Part shown: one piece after another, positions 16,670 to 25,440 of the stretch | Position numbering within the stretch: position 1 is the first letter of the stretch | How the letters are laid out: each line of letters begins with the position of its first letter | NCBI RefSeq assembly: GCF_024746835.1 | Contig: NZ_CP080531.1 | Location: 310,001 to 374,000 of the forward strand | Length of the DNA stretch: 64,000 bases | Source of the DNA: Mesorhizobium sp. AR02 | GTDB taxonomy: Bacteria > Pseudomonadota > Alphaproteobacteria > Rhizobiales > Rhizobiaceae | Reading direction: 5' to 3' | The notes under the pieces: generated by a model | Told to the model about the DNA's origin: nothing | Database searches by the model: none | Seen by the model: the letters and a program-made list of their open reading frames with translations, nothing else | Position numbers and translations under genes: made by a program

Positions 16670-16823
16670 ACGAATCACCTGACAAGGGTTGGATTTTGCA
16701 ATGCAAAGGCACGAAAAGGCGAGAGTTGGCGCGAATTAAGGCATCTCCATCCCCAATCCAATCGTGAAACCTGACAAAGGCGATCACGAATGCGAGATGT
16801 TGACGACAAATCGATGACTGTCT

Positions 16824-17333
16824 TCAAGGGGTCTTTGACTTCCTTTCACCCAGGATGGTTGCGCCAAGCCTTTCAAGCGAGGCGCGCAGCCCGTCATCTT
16901 CGATCAGTTCGACCGTGCTGGACAACTTCGTCTTCTCCGCCGCCGTCAAGGGCCTGAAGGTCGGTTTAGGCCGTCCTTTGTCCGTCGTCACCGGTTTTTG
17001 CACGATCCTGATGCGGCCTATTGCCGTAAAGCCGAGGAAAGCGTTGACCCGGTTGATGATCTCGCCGGTCTCATGCTGCAGATGAAGCGCCGCCATGCCT
17101 TCGCAGGCGATAACCAGCACCGCCGGCTCGAACGGATCGTCCTCATGCAGCCGGCGCGGCCACTGGATCTTTTCGGGCCGCGAGCGGCTGGCTAGGCGCG
17201 GTCCGGCGATCTCTTCCCAGGACTGGACGAGACCAATCGACATGCCTGCCCGCTTGCGCAGCACCGGATCGAGGATTTTGGTCGCAAGATCGCTCACCGG
17301 GACGGGATTGCCGTAGGGCGTTCTCCCTGCCAT
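16824..17333 (-). CDS. DciA/DUF721 family protein
   Basis: A 169-residue protein of the DUF721 family, which includes DciA, the ancestral loader or operator of the replicative helicase. The domain spans about residues 10-110 (VSDLATKILDPVLRKRAG, SWEEIAGPRLA, HLQHETGEIINRVNAFLG). The C-terminal part (LTAAEKTKLSSTVELI) is typical of rhizobial members. It is divergent from mutY with 54 bp between, and upstream of the DsbA-like gene. The family call is firm; the helicase role is inferred from studied homologues. Confidence 0.88.
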   Translation of the reverse strand: MAGRTPYGNPVPVSDLATKILDPVLRKRAGMSIGLVQSWEEIAGPRLASRSRPEKIQWPRRLHEDDPFEPAVLVIACEGMAALHLQHETGEIINRVNAFLGFTAIGRIRIVQKPVTTDKGRPKPTFRPLTAAEKTKLSSTVELIEDDGLRASLERLGATILGERKSKTP

Positions 17334-17387
17334 GTACGTTCTCCAGCCACGACCCCAGCAGATACCGGCCAGGCCAATACACGATCA

Positions 17388-18506
17388 ATGGCACCAGCAG
17401 ACCAGACCCGCAAGACCCAGACCCCCAAGGCGATACCGGACGATACCGCGTCGCGCCTTCTGGCCTGGTACGATGTGCATCATCGCGAGTTGCCGTGGCG
17501 TGTGAGCCCGCGCGAGCATGCACGCGGCGCGCGGCCCGACCCCTATCGCATCTGGCTTTCCGAAGTCATGCTGCAACAGACCACCGTCGAGGCGGTGAAA
17601 TCCTATTTCCGCGCCTTTGTCGAGAAATGGCCTGATGTCGAGGCGCTGGCAGCAGCACCAACAGAGGACGTCATGAAGGCCTGGGCGGGGCTCGGTTATT
17701 ATTCCCGCGCACGCAACCTCAAGGCCTGCGCCGATCTGGTGGCGGCGCGTGGCGGCCGGTTTCCCGACACCGAGGCTGCTCTGCGAGACCTGCCCGGCAT
17801 CGGCGCCTATACGTCGGCGGCCATCACGGCGATCGCCTTCGACCGCCCCGCCGCCGTTGTCGACGGCAATGTCGAACGCGTCATCTCGCGGCTGTATTCG
17901 ATCACCACGCCGCTGAGCGAAGCCAAGGCCGAGATACGGGCCCATGTCGAGGCCATGGTGCCGACGGCAAGGCCGGGCGACTTCGCCCAGGCGATGATGG
18001 ATCTCGGCGCCACGATCTGCACCCCGCGCCGGCCGCGCTGCATGCTATGCCCGCTGCGCGAGGATTGCAGCGCCGTTATTTCAGGCGACCCCGAAAATTT
18101 CCCGGTGCGGCTGCCAAAAGCCGACAAACCGCAGCGACGCGGTGCTGCTTTCGTGGCCGTGCGCGAGGACGGCGCCATTCTTCTGCGCAAACGGCCGGAC
18201 AAGGGCCTCTTGGGCGGCATGACCGAGGTGCCGACCACCGCCTGGACCGCACGCATCGACGGCGCCACCACGCAAGCGGCAGCTCCGTTCCCGGCTGACT
18301 GGAGGCGCATCGGGACAATTTCGCATGTCTTCACCCATTTCGCCCTCGAGCTCGAAATCTTCCTGGCCCGCAGCAGTGGCGAGACACCGGCCGGCCATTT
18401 CTGGTCATTGCGTCAGGACATTTCGGGGGAGGCACTGCCCACTGTCATGAAAAAGGCAATCGAGGCTGCGATACCCGGCGCGACGAAAAAGCAACGCCCG
18501 CATTGA
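17388..18506 (+). CDS. mutY: A/G-specific adenine glycosylase MutY
   Basis: A 372-residue base-excision repair enzyme that removes adenine mispaired with 8-oxoguanine. Visible features are the catalytic Glu in LSEVMLQQT (E59), the helix-hairpin-helix LPGIGAYT, and the catalytic Asp in VVDGNVERV (D159). The iron-sulfur cluster cysteines are C211, C218, C221 and C227 (C-x6-C-x2-C-x5-C). The C-terminal NUDIX-like domain starts near residue 245. ATG 17388 is the start. The HAD phosphatase follows 10 bp downstream. Confidence 0.95.
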   Translation: MAPADQTRKTQTPKAIPDDTASRLLAWYDVHHRELPWRVSPREHARGARPDPYRIWLSEVMLQQTTVEAVKSYFRAFVEKWPDVEALAAAPTEDVMKAWAGLGYYSRARNLKACADLVAARGGRFPDTEAALRDLPGIGAYTSAAITAIAFDRPAAVVDGNVERVISRLYSITTPLSEAKAEIRAHVEAMVPTARPGDFAQAMMDLGATICTPRRPRCMLCPLREDCSAVISGDPENFPVRLPKADKPQRRGAAFVAVREDGAILLRKRPDKGLLGGMTEVPTTAWTARIDGATTQAAAPFPADWRRIGTISHVFTHFALELEIFLARSSGETPAGHFWSLRQDISGEALPTVMKKAIEAAIPGATKKQRPH

Positions 18507-18516
18507 AAGAGGCTTC

Positions 18517-19128
18517 ATGACTGAGATCCGCCACATCGTTTTCGACATCGGCAAGGTGCTGGTCCACTACGACCCCAATATCCCCTTCAGCCGACTGATT
18601 CCCGATGAGAAAGAGCGGAAATGGTTCTTCGACAATGTCTGCACGCATGACTGGAACATCGAGCAGGATCGCGGCCGGACCTGGGAAGAGGCAGAGGCGC
18701 TGCTGATCGCGGACCATCCGGATCATGCGGAAAACATTCGTAATTTCCGGCGTCACTGGCACGAAATGGCGCCGCATGCCTATGCGGACAGTGTTGCCAT
18801 CCTGGAGGGCTTGATCGACACCGGCCACGACGTGACGCTGCTGACCAACTGGGCCGCCGACACTTTCGTCGAGGCGCGCGGCCGCTTTCCATTCCTCGAC
18901 CGCCCGCGTGGCATAACGGTGTCCGCCGAGATCGGGCTGATCAAACCGGATCGCAGGATCTACGACCATCACGTCGCTGCATTCGACCTCGATCCCGCCG
19001 CATCGCTGTTCATCGACGACAGCCAGAAGAATGTCGACGGCGCCCGGGCGGCGGGCTGGCAATCGGTGCTGTTCACCGATGCCAAGACGCTTCAAGCAGA
19101 TCTTGAACGCTTCGGAATCAAGGCGTGA
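18517..19128 (+). CDS. HAD-superfamily hydrolase, subfamily IA
   Basis: A 203-residue phosphatase-like protein. HAD motif I is VFDIGKVLVHYD, motif II is LLTNW, motif III is the Lys in IGLIKPDRRIY, and motif IV is FIDDSQKNVDGA. Motif I has Gly where many HADs have the second Asp (DxG rather than DxD), as in YihX-type sugar phosphatases. It follows mutY by 10 bp with a GAGG ribosome site and is likely co-transcribed. The substrate is unknown, probably a phosphorylated metabolite. Confidence 0.85.
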   Translation: MTEIRHIVFDIGKVLVHYDPNIPFSRLIPDEKERKWFFDNVCTHDWNIEQDRGRTWEEAEALLIADHPDHAENIRNFRRHWHEMAPHAYADSVAILEGLIDTGHDVTLLTNWAADTFVEARGRFPFLDRPRGITVSAEIGLIKPDRRIYDHHVAAFDLDPAASLFIDDSQKNVDGARAAGWQSVLFTDAKTLQADLERFGIKA

Positions 19129-19193
19129 TCTGAATCGCTTCCGGCGATCCGCCGAGACTTTGAATCAACGCGAAAGCCGCAGATCGCAGGGGG

Positions 19194-20354
<1,161 letters not shown>

Positions 20355-20503
20355 TTACTCCCCGTTATGGTTACCGATCAGCGTAAATATTCGGTGAAGG
20401 CCCGTGCGACTACCTGCCAGGTTTGCGAAGGCCGGGCCATTGGTGTATGCCGCGCCGCCTGAGGCCTTCATGGCCGTTTCATCCTCCCTTTGTCCGGATC
20501 ACC

Positions 20504-21193
20504 ATGCCCCAGCCAGACCTTGTCATCTTCGATTGCGACGGCGTCCTCGTCGATTCCGAAATCATCGCCGCGCGGGTCGAGGCTGAGTTGATAACGCTCG
20601 CCGGATATGAAATCTCCGCCGAGGAGGTTGCCGAGACCTATGCGGGCCTGACGTTCAAGGACATCCTGATGCGGATCGAGGAGAAGTCCAAAATCCCGTT
20701 CCAGGCGTCGCTGATCGATCGCGCCGAAGAGCTCGTCGACCGCAAACTGCGCAGCGATGTTCGTGCCATCGAGGGCGTGCGCGAAGCGGTCGCCTCGGTC
20801 ACGGCGCAACGCTGCATCTGCTCCAACTCACGCTCGGAGCGGATAGAATTCATGCTGGAGAAGGTGCATCTGCTGCCGTTTTTCGCCGGCCGCATCTTCT
20901 CGGCGCTGGAAATACCGAGCAAAAAGACCAAACCCGCGCCGGACGTGTTCCTGTTCGCGGCCGAAAAACTCGGCGCAAACCCGGCGAACACTTTCGTCAT
21001 CGAGGATTCCGTGCACGGCGTTGCCGGCGCCAGGGCAGCCGGCATGCGGGTGATCGGCTTTACCGGCGCCAGCCACAGCTATCTCGGCCATGCCGACGCG
21101 CTGACGGAGGCCGGCGCCGAAACAGTGATCCGCCGCTGGGCAGAGCTGAAAAGCGTCATCGCGGCACTGTCGGAATGGTCGGCCGACGCCTGA
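20504..21193 (+). CDS. HAD-superfamily phosphatase (phosphoglycolate/beta-PGM-like)
   Basis: A 229-residue HAD hydrolase. Motif I is VIFDCDGVLVDSE with both aspartates, motif II is CICSNS, motif III is the Lys in KKTKPAPDVFLFA, and motif IV is FVIEDSVHGVAGARAAG. A helical cap lies at residues 18-85. This is the Gph/beta-phosphoglucomutase-like subfamily. I chose ATG 20504, directly before motif I; upstream codons in frame do not look coding. The substrate is not predictable. Confidence 0.85.
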   Translation: MPQPDLVIFDCDGVLVDSEIIAARVEAELITLAGYEISAEEVAETYAGLTFKDILMRIEEKSKIPFQASLIDRAEELVDRKLRSDVRAIEGVREAVASVTAQRCICSNSRSERIEFMLEKVHLLPFFAGRIFSALEIPSKKTKPAPDVFLFAAEKLGANPANTFVIEDSVHGVAGARAAGMRVIGFTGASHSYLGHADALTEAGAETVIRRWAELKSVIAALSEWSADA

Positions 21194-21234
21194 GCAATTT
21201 ACGCCGCGACGCACGCTTCCCTCAAGAACCGCGA

Positions 21235-21993
21235 CTAGTTTGTCGCGGTGGTCTTCTTCCTGTGGGTCTTCTTCGGCTTGTCCGTCGTCGCCTTCGGCGC
21301 GGTTTCGTCATAGCCGGCATAGGCCTGATAGTCCTGCGCCGTCGGTGCCGGCACGACGGCATTGGAATCGGTGAAGACGAACTGGGTGGCGACCGAGGGA
21401 TCGGTGACCTGGACCTGATACTGGTGAATCTGCGAATAAAGCACGTCGGTGCCGTGCATCACCGCGGTGCGGATCGGCATGGTGATGGTGCCGGGCGTGA
21501 ACTTCGGTCCCGGCACGATCTTGCCTGCAACCGCGATCTTCATCGTCAGTTGTCCGTCGGCACGGCTGCAATCGCGGGTCACGTCGGAAATCGACGCCTG
21601 ATAAATGATCCTCGCCGAATCGTCGGGCGGAGAGGCAGCGGCGGCCGCGTCGGCTGCGGCGGCGGCCTGTGCCTCTTGCGCCTGCTGCTCGGCTTCGGCC
21701 TTGTTCCTCGGCTTGTGCATGGGCTTCGACTTCGGCTTGGGCTTCTTGACCTCGTTGACATAGGTGTTGAAGAAGGCGGTGCCGTCGCGCACCGTCACCC
21801 TCGGGCAATAGGCATTCAACTGGCTGGCGAGGATCTTGGGATCCTGCGGAGGCGGTGGCGCTGTCGGGTCCTTCTTGCCGAAGCCGAGGTTCAGGATGCC
21901 ATTGTCGCCTGATTGGCAACCGGCGGCGGCGAGCATAAAGCCCGTGAGCGCAAGACCCGCCAAAAAGCGACCACTGAGTGTACGAAACGCCAT
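21235..21993 (-). CDS. Hypothetical lipoprotein with Ala/Lys-rich linker
   Basis: A 252-residue protein with a lipoprotein signal ending LAAAGC. A Pro-rich segment follows, then a domain starting YCPRVTVRDGTAFFNTYV. A low-complexity Lys/Pro then Ala/Glu linker comes next (around residues 85-120), followed by a second domain (IISDVTRDC-like region, GTITMPIRTAVMHGTDVLY). The tail is Lys/Thr-rich. It is probably anchored in the outer or inner membrane. I do not recognise a functional family. The frame is open far upstream, but the signal peptide fixes ATG 21993. It is divergent from thrC. Confidence 0.75.
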   Translation of the reverse strand: MAFRTLSGRFLAGLALTGFMLAAAGCQSGDNGILNLGFGKKDPTAPPPPQDPKILASQLNAYCPRVTVRDGTAFFNTYVNEVKKPKPKSKPMHKPRNKAEAEQQAQEAQAAAAADAAAAASPPDDSARIIYQASISDVTRDCSRADGQLTMKIAVAGKIVPGPKFTPGTITMPIRTAVMHGTDVLYSQIHQYQVQVTDPSVATQFVFTDSNAVVPAPTAQDYQAYAGYDETAPKATTDKPKKTHRKKTTATN

Positions 21994-22122
21994 GAAACTG
22001 CACTTCCCTCTCGTAAAGCTGGTGACGTATATCAACGGCGCGGCAAAAATGCGACTGGAGCCGGCACAGAAATTAACCACCTTGTGGTGAACGGAAAAGC
22101 CAAGCGGCAACGGGACTGAGAC

Positions 22123-23520
22123 ATGCAATATGTGAGTACGCGCGGGGAAGCACCCGCGCTTGGATTTTCCGATGCCGTGCTGGCGGGGCTGGCGCGCGAT
22201 GGCGGGCTCTACGTGCCGCGCGAGTGGCCGCAGTTTTCCGCCTCCGAGATCCGCGCCATGCGCGGCCTTGCCTATCCCGACCTTGCCATCCGTGTGCTGT
22301 CGCCCTTCCTTGGCGGTGAAATCGCAGCGCCGGTCTTCGAACGACTGGTGCGCGAAGCCTACGCCACCTTCCGCCACGAAGCCGTCTGCCCGCTGGTGCA
22401 GACCGGCTCCAACACCTTTGTCCTCGAACTCTTCCACGGCCCGACGCTGGCGTTCAAGGATGTGGCGATGCAGTTGCTCGCCCGGCTGATGGACCATGTG
22501 CTTGCCGAACGCGATCAGCACGCCACCATCGTCGGCGCCACGTCAGGCGATACCGGCGGCGCGGCCATCGACGCCTTTGCCGGACGCAGCCGCACCGACA
22601 TCTTCATCCTGTTCCCGCATGGCCGCGTTTCGCCGGTGCAGCAGCGGCAGATGACGACGTCGAAGGCTGAAAACGTCCATGCGCTGGCGATCGAAGGCAA
22701 TTTCGACGACTGTCAGGGCCTGCTCAAGGACATGTTCAACGACCACGCTTTCCGTGACCGGGTGGCGCTGTCGGGGGTCAATTCGATCAACTGGGCCCGT
22801 ATCATGGCCCAGATCGTCTACTATTTCTCCTCGGCACTGTCGCTCGGCGCGCCGGACAGGCCGGTGTCCTTCACCGTGCCGACCGGCAATTTCGGCGATA
22901 TCTTCGCCGGCTACGCCGCCAAGAAGATGGGCCTGCCGATCGAGCGGCTGGTCATCGCCACCAACGACAACGACATATTGGCGCGCACCTTCGCGACCGG
23001 CGAATACCGCACCAAGGGTGTCTTTGCGACCACTTCGCCGTCGATGGACATCCAGGTTTCGTCGAATTTCGAACGCCTGCTGTTCGAGGCCTCGAACCGC
23101 GACGCGGCGACCGTGCGGCGCTACATGGATGGCCTGAAGCAGTCTGGCGCCTTCACCATAGAAGCCCGCGAAATCAATGGGATGCGGTCCGAATTCGACG
23201 CCGGCCGTGCCACCATGGACGAGGTCGCCGCCACCATCCGCTCGACGCTTGCGGCCAGCAATTATCTTCTAGATCCGCATACCGCCGCGGCCGTGCATGT
23301 CGCGGCCGGCAAAGCATCTGGCGCCGTGCCGATGGTGGTGCTGGGCACCGCCCATCCGGCAAAATTCCCGGCCGCGGTCGAGGCCGCAAGCGGAGTCTCG
23401 CCCGCCCTGCCCGCATGGCTAGGTGGATTGATGACATTTGAGGAAAAGTACACGGTACTTCCATCCGACCTGAAAATGGTGGAAGATTACGTCAGCCGCC
23501 GCGCGCGGGCGGCGCGTTAG
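22123..23520 (+). CDS. thrC: Threonine synthase
   Basis: A 465-residue PLP enzyme converting O-phosphohomoserine to threonine. The N-terminus is typical (YVSTRGEAPALGF, LARDGGLYVP). The PLP lysine is in FHGPTLAFKDVAMQ, and the phosphate/PLP-binding region is GATSGDTGGAAIDAF. The length matches bacterial thrC. The M16 peptidase follows 14 bp downstream. The homoserine kinase gene thrB lies about 9 kb away in another operon (31893-32870). Confidence 0.95.
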   Translation: MQYVSTRGEAPALGFSDAVLAGLARDGGLYVPREWPQFSASEIRAMRGLAYPDLAIRVLSPFLGGEIAAPVFERLVREAYATFRHEAVCPLVQTGSNTFVLELFHGPTLAFKDVAMQLLARLMDHVLAERDQHATIVGATSGDTGGAAIDAFAGRSRTDIFILFPHGRVSPVQQRQMTTSKAENVHALAIEGNFDDCQGLLKDMFNDHAFRDRVALSGVNSINWARIMAQIVYYFSSALSLGAPDRPVSFTVPTGNFGDIFAGYAAKKMGLPIERLVIATNDNDILARTFATGEYRTKGVFATTSPSMDIQVSSNFERLLFEASNRDAATVRRYMDGLKQSGAFTIEAREINGMRSEFDAGRATMDEVAATIRSTLAASNYLLDPHTAAAVHVAAGKASGAVPMVVLGTAHPAKFPAAVEAASGVSPALPAWLGGLMTFEEKYTVLPSDLKMVEDYVSRRARAAR

Positions 23521-23534
23521 GGAGTACGAGCCAT

Positions 23535-24827
23535 ATGGGTGTTGAGGTAAGCCGTCTGTCGAACGGCCTGACAGTCGCCACCGAAACCCTTCCAAGTATC
23601 GAATCGGTTGCCTTGGGTGCCTGGGTCAAGTCCGGCGCCCGCAATGAACGTGACGACGAGCATGGCATGGCCCATCTGCTCGAGCACATGGCGTTCAAGG
23701 GCACGAAGCGGCGGACGGCCTTCGAAATCGCCTCGGAAATCGAGGATGTCGGCGGCGAGATCAACGCCGCCACAAGTGTCGAGACCACCTCCTACTATGC
23801 CAGGGTGCTGTCCGACGACGTGCCGCTGGCGGTCGACATCCTTGCCGATATCCTGCAGGAGTCCGAATTCGACCCGCAGGAGCTCGAACGCGAGCAGCAC
23901 GTCATCCTGCAGGAGATCGGTGCCGCGCACGACACTCCAGACGATATCGTCTTCGACCGTTTCACCGAGACGGCCTTTCGTCACCAGACCATCGGCCGCT
24001 CGATCCTGGGCACGCCGGAGACCGTCAAATCCTTCACCTCCAAGCAGTTGCACGATTTCATCGAGCGTCAATATGGCGCCGAGCGGATGGTGATGGTGGC
24101 TGCCGGCGACATCAAGCACGACAATTTCGTGCGCGAGGTCGAGAAGCAGCTCGGCGGTTTCCGCAGCAAGACCGACAGCACCATCCCGCAATACGCGCAA
24201 TATGTCGGCGGCGATTTCCGCGAGGACCGCGACCTGATGGACGCCCAGATCGTGCTGGGCTTCGAGGGCCGTGCCTATCATGTGCGCGATTTCTACGCCT
24301 CGCAGGTGCTGTCGATGATCCTCGGCGGCGGCATGTCGTCGCGCCTGTTCCAGGAAGTCCGCGAGAAGCGCGGCCTATGTTATTCGGTCTACGCCTTCCA
24401 CTGGGGCTTTTCCGATACCGGCATCTTCGGCGTCCACGCCGCGACCGGGCAGAGCGACATCGCCGAACTCGTGCCTGTCATCATCGACGAGTTGCAGAAG
24501 GCCGGCGAGAACATCCTGCAGGAAGAACTGGACCGCGCGCGTGCCCAGTACCGCGCCGGGCTGATCATGTCCGCCGAAAGCCCGGCCAGCCGCGCCTCGC
24601 AGATCGCAAGACAACTTCTTTTGTTCGGCAGGCCGATCGCCAAGGAGGAATTGATGGAGCGCCTGTCGGCGCTGACGGTGGAGCGGCTGACCGACCTGTC
24701 GTCGCGGATGTTCTCGACCAAGCCGACGCTTACCGCTGTCGGGCCCGTGGGTACGCTGGCACCATATGAGGCGATCCTCGATTCGCTTCCGGGCACGCAG
24801 ACCACGGCCCGCAGGCTCGCCGTCTAA
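23535..24827 (+). CDS. M16-family zinc peptidase (pitrilysin/processing peptidase-like)
   Basis: A 430-residue protein. The inverted zinc motif HLLEH (residues 47-51) sits in MAHLLEHMAFKGTKRR, with the distal Glu in the following helix. Both M16 domains are present (SMILGGGMSSRLFQEVREKR marks the second). It resembles the beta subunit of mitochondrial processing peptidase and the PqqF/YmxG group. Thr synthase upstream and the acetyltransferase downstream are in the same orientation with short gaps, an order kept in many rhizobia. Cellular substrates are unknown. Confidence 0.92.
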   Translation: MGVEVSRLSNGLTVATETLPSIESVALGAWVKSGARNERDDEHGMAHLLEHMAFKGTKRRTAFEIASEIEDVGGEINAATSVETTSYYARVLSDDVPLAVDILADILQESEFDPQELEREQHVILQEIGAAHDTPDDIVFDRFTETAFRHQTIGRSILGTPETVKSFTSKQLHDFIERQYGAERMVMVAAGDIKHDNFVREVEKQLGGFRSKTDSTIPQYAQYVGGDFREDRDLMDAQIVLGFEGRAYHVRDFYASQVLSMILGGGMSSRLFQEVREKRGLCYSVYAFHWGFSDTGIFGVHAATGQSDIAELVPVIIDELQKAGENILQEELDRARAQYRAGLIMSAESPASRASQIARQLLLFGRPIAKEELMERLSALTVERLTDLSSRMFSTKPTLTAVGPVGTLAPYEAILDSLPGTQTTARRLAV

Positions 24828-24840
24828 GCCCCCAAGCGCC

Positions 24841-25437
24841 GTGTTCGCGCTCCCTTTCTTTCGCCGTGACCTGCCGGCGCTGAAGGGCAACCTCGTCACC
24901 TTGCGCGTGCCATTCACCAATGACTTCCGGGAATGGTCGACATTGCGCGGCGAAAGCCGGGCCTTCCTGGAGCCGTGGGAACCGCGCTGGACTCCCGACG
25001 AACTCGACCGCACGGCATGGCGCCTGCGCATCAGCCGCTACCGCGAAGACTATGCGCAAGGGACCGCGATCGCCTTCTTCATCTTCGAGAAGTCGAGCGG
25101 CAAGCTGGCCGGCGGAATCACGCTCGGCAATATACGCCACGGTGTCTCGCAAAGCGGCCATGTCGGCTACTGGATCGGCGAGCGCTTCGGCGGGCGCGGC
25201 CTGATGACCGACGCGGTCAAGGTCGTGGCGCGCTTCGCCTTCGATACGCTGAGGTTGCACCGGATCGAAGCGGCCTGTATTCCCGACAATATCCGGTCGA
25301 TCCGCGTGCTTGAAAAAGCCGGATTCCGGCGCGAAGGACTCTTAAGATCCTATCTCAGGATCAACGGCATCTGGCAGGACCACTACCTCTACGCCCGGAT
25401 CGCGGACGATCCGTTGGGCGCAGGAACAAAGGACTGA
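24841..25437 (+). CDS. GNAT-family N-acetyltransferase, RimJ/RimL-like
   Basis: A 198-residue acetyltransferase. The acetyl-CoA loop is visible as IGERFGGRGLMTDAVKVV, followed by HRIEAACIPDNIRSIRVLEK and AGFRREG, the classic RimJ/RimL ending. I chose GTG 24841, 13 bp after the peptidase stop; in-frame codons upstream lie inside the peptidase gene. Members acetylate N-terminal residues of ribosomal proteins or small amines; the substrate here is unassigned. Confidence 0.85.
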   Translation: MFALPFFRRDLPALKGNLVTLRVPFTNDFREWSTLRGESRAFLEPWEPRWTPDELDRTAWRLRISRYREDYAQGTAIAFFIFEKSSGKLAGGITLGNIRHGVSQSGHVGYWIGERFGGRGLMTDAVKVVARFAFDTLRLHRIEAACIPDNIRSIRVLEKAGFRREGLLRSYLRINGIWQDHYLYARIADDPLGAGTKD

Positions 25438-25440
25438 TTT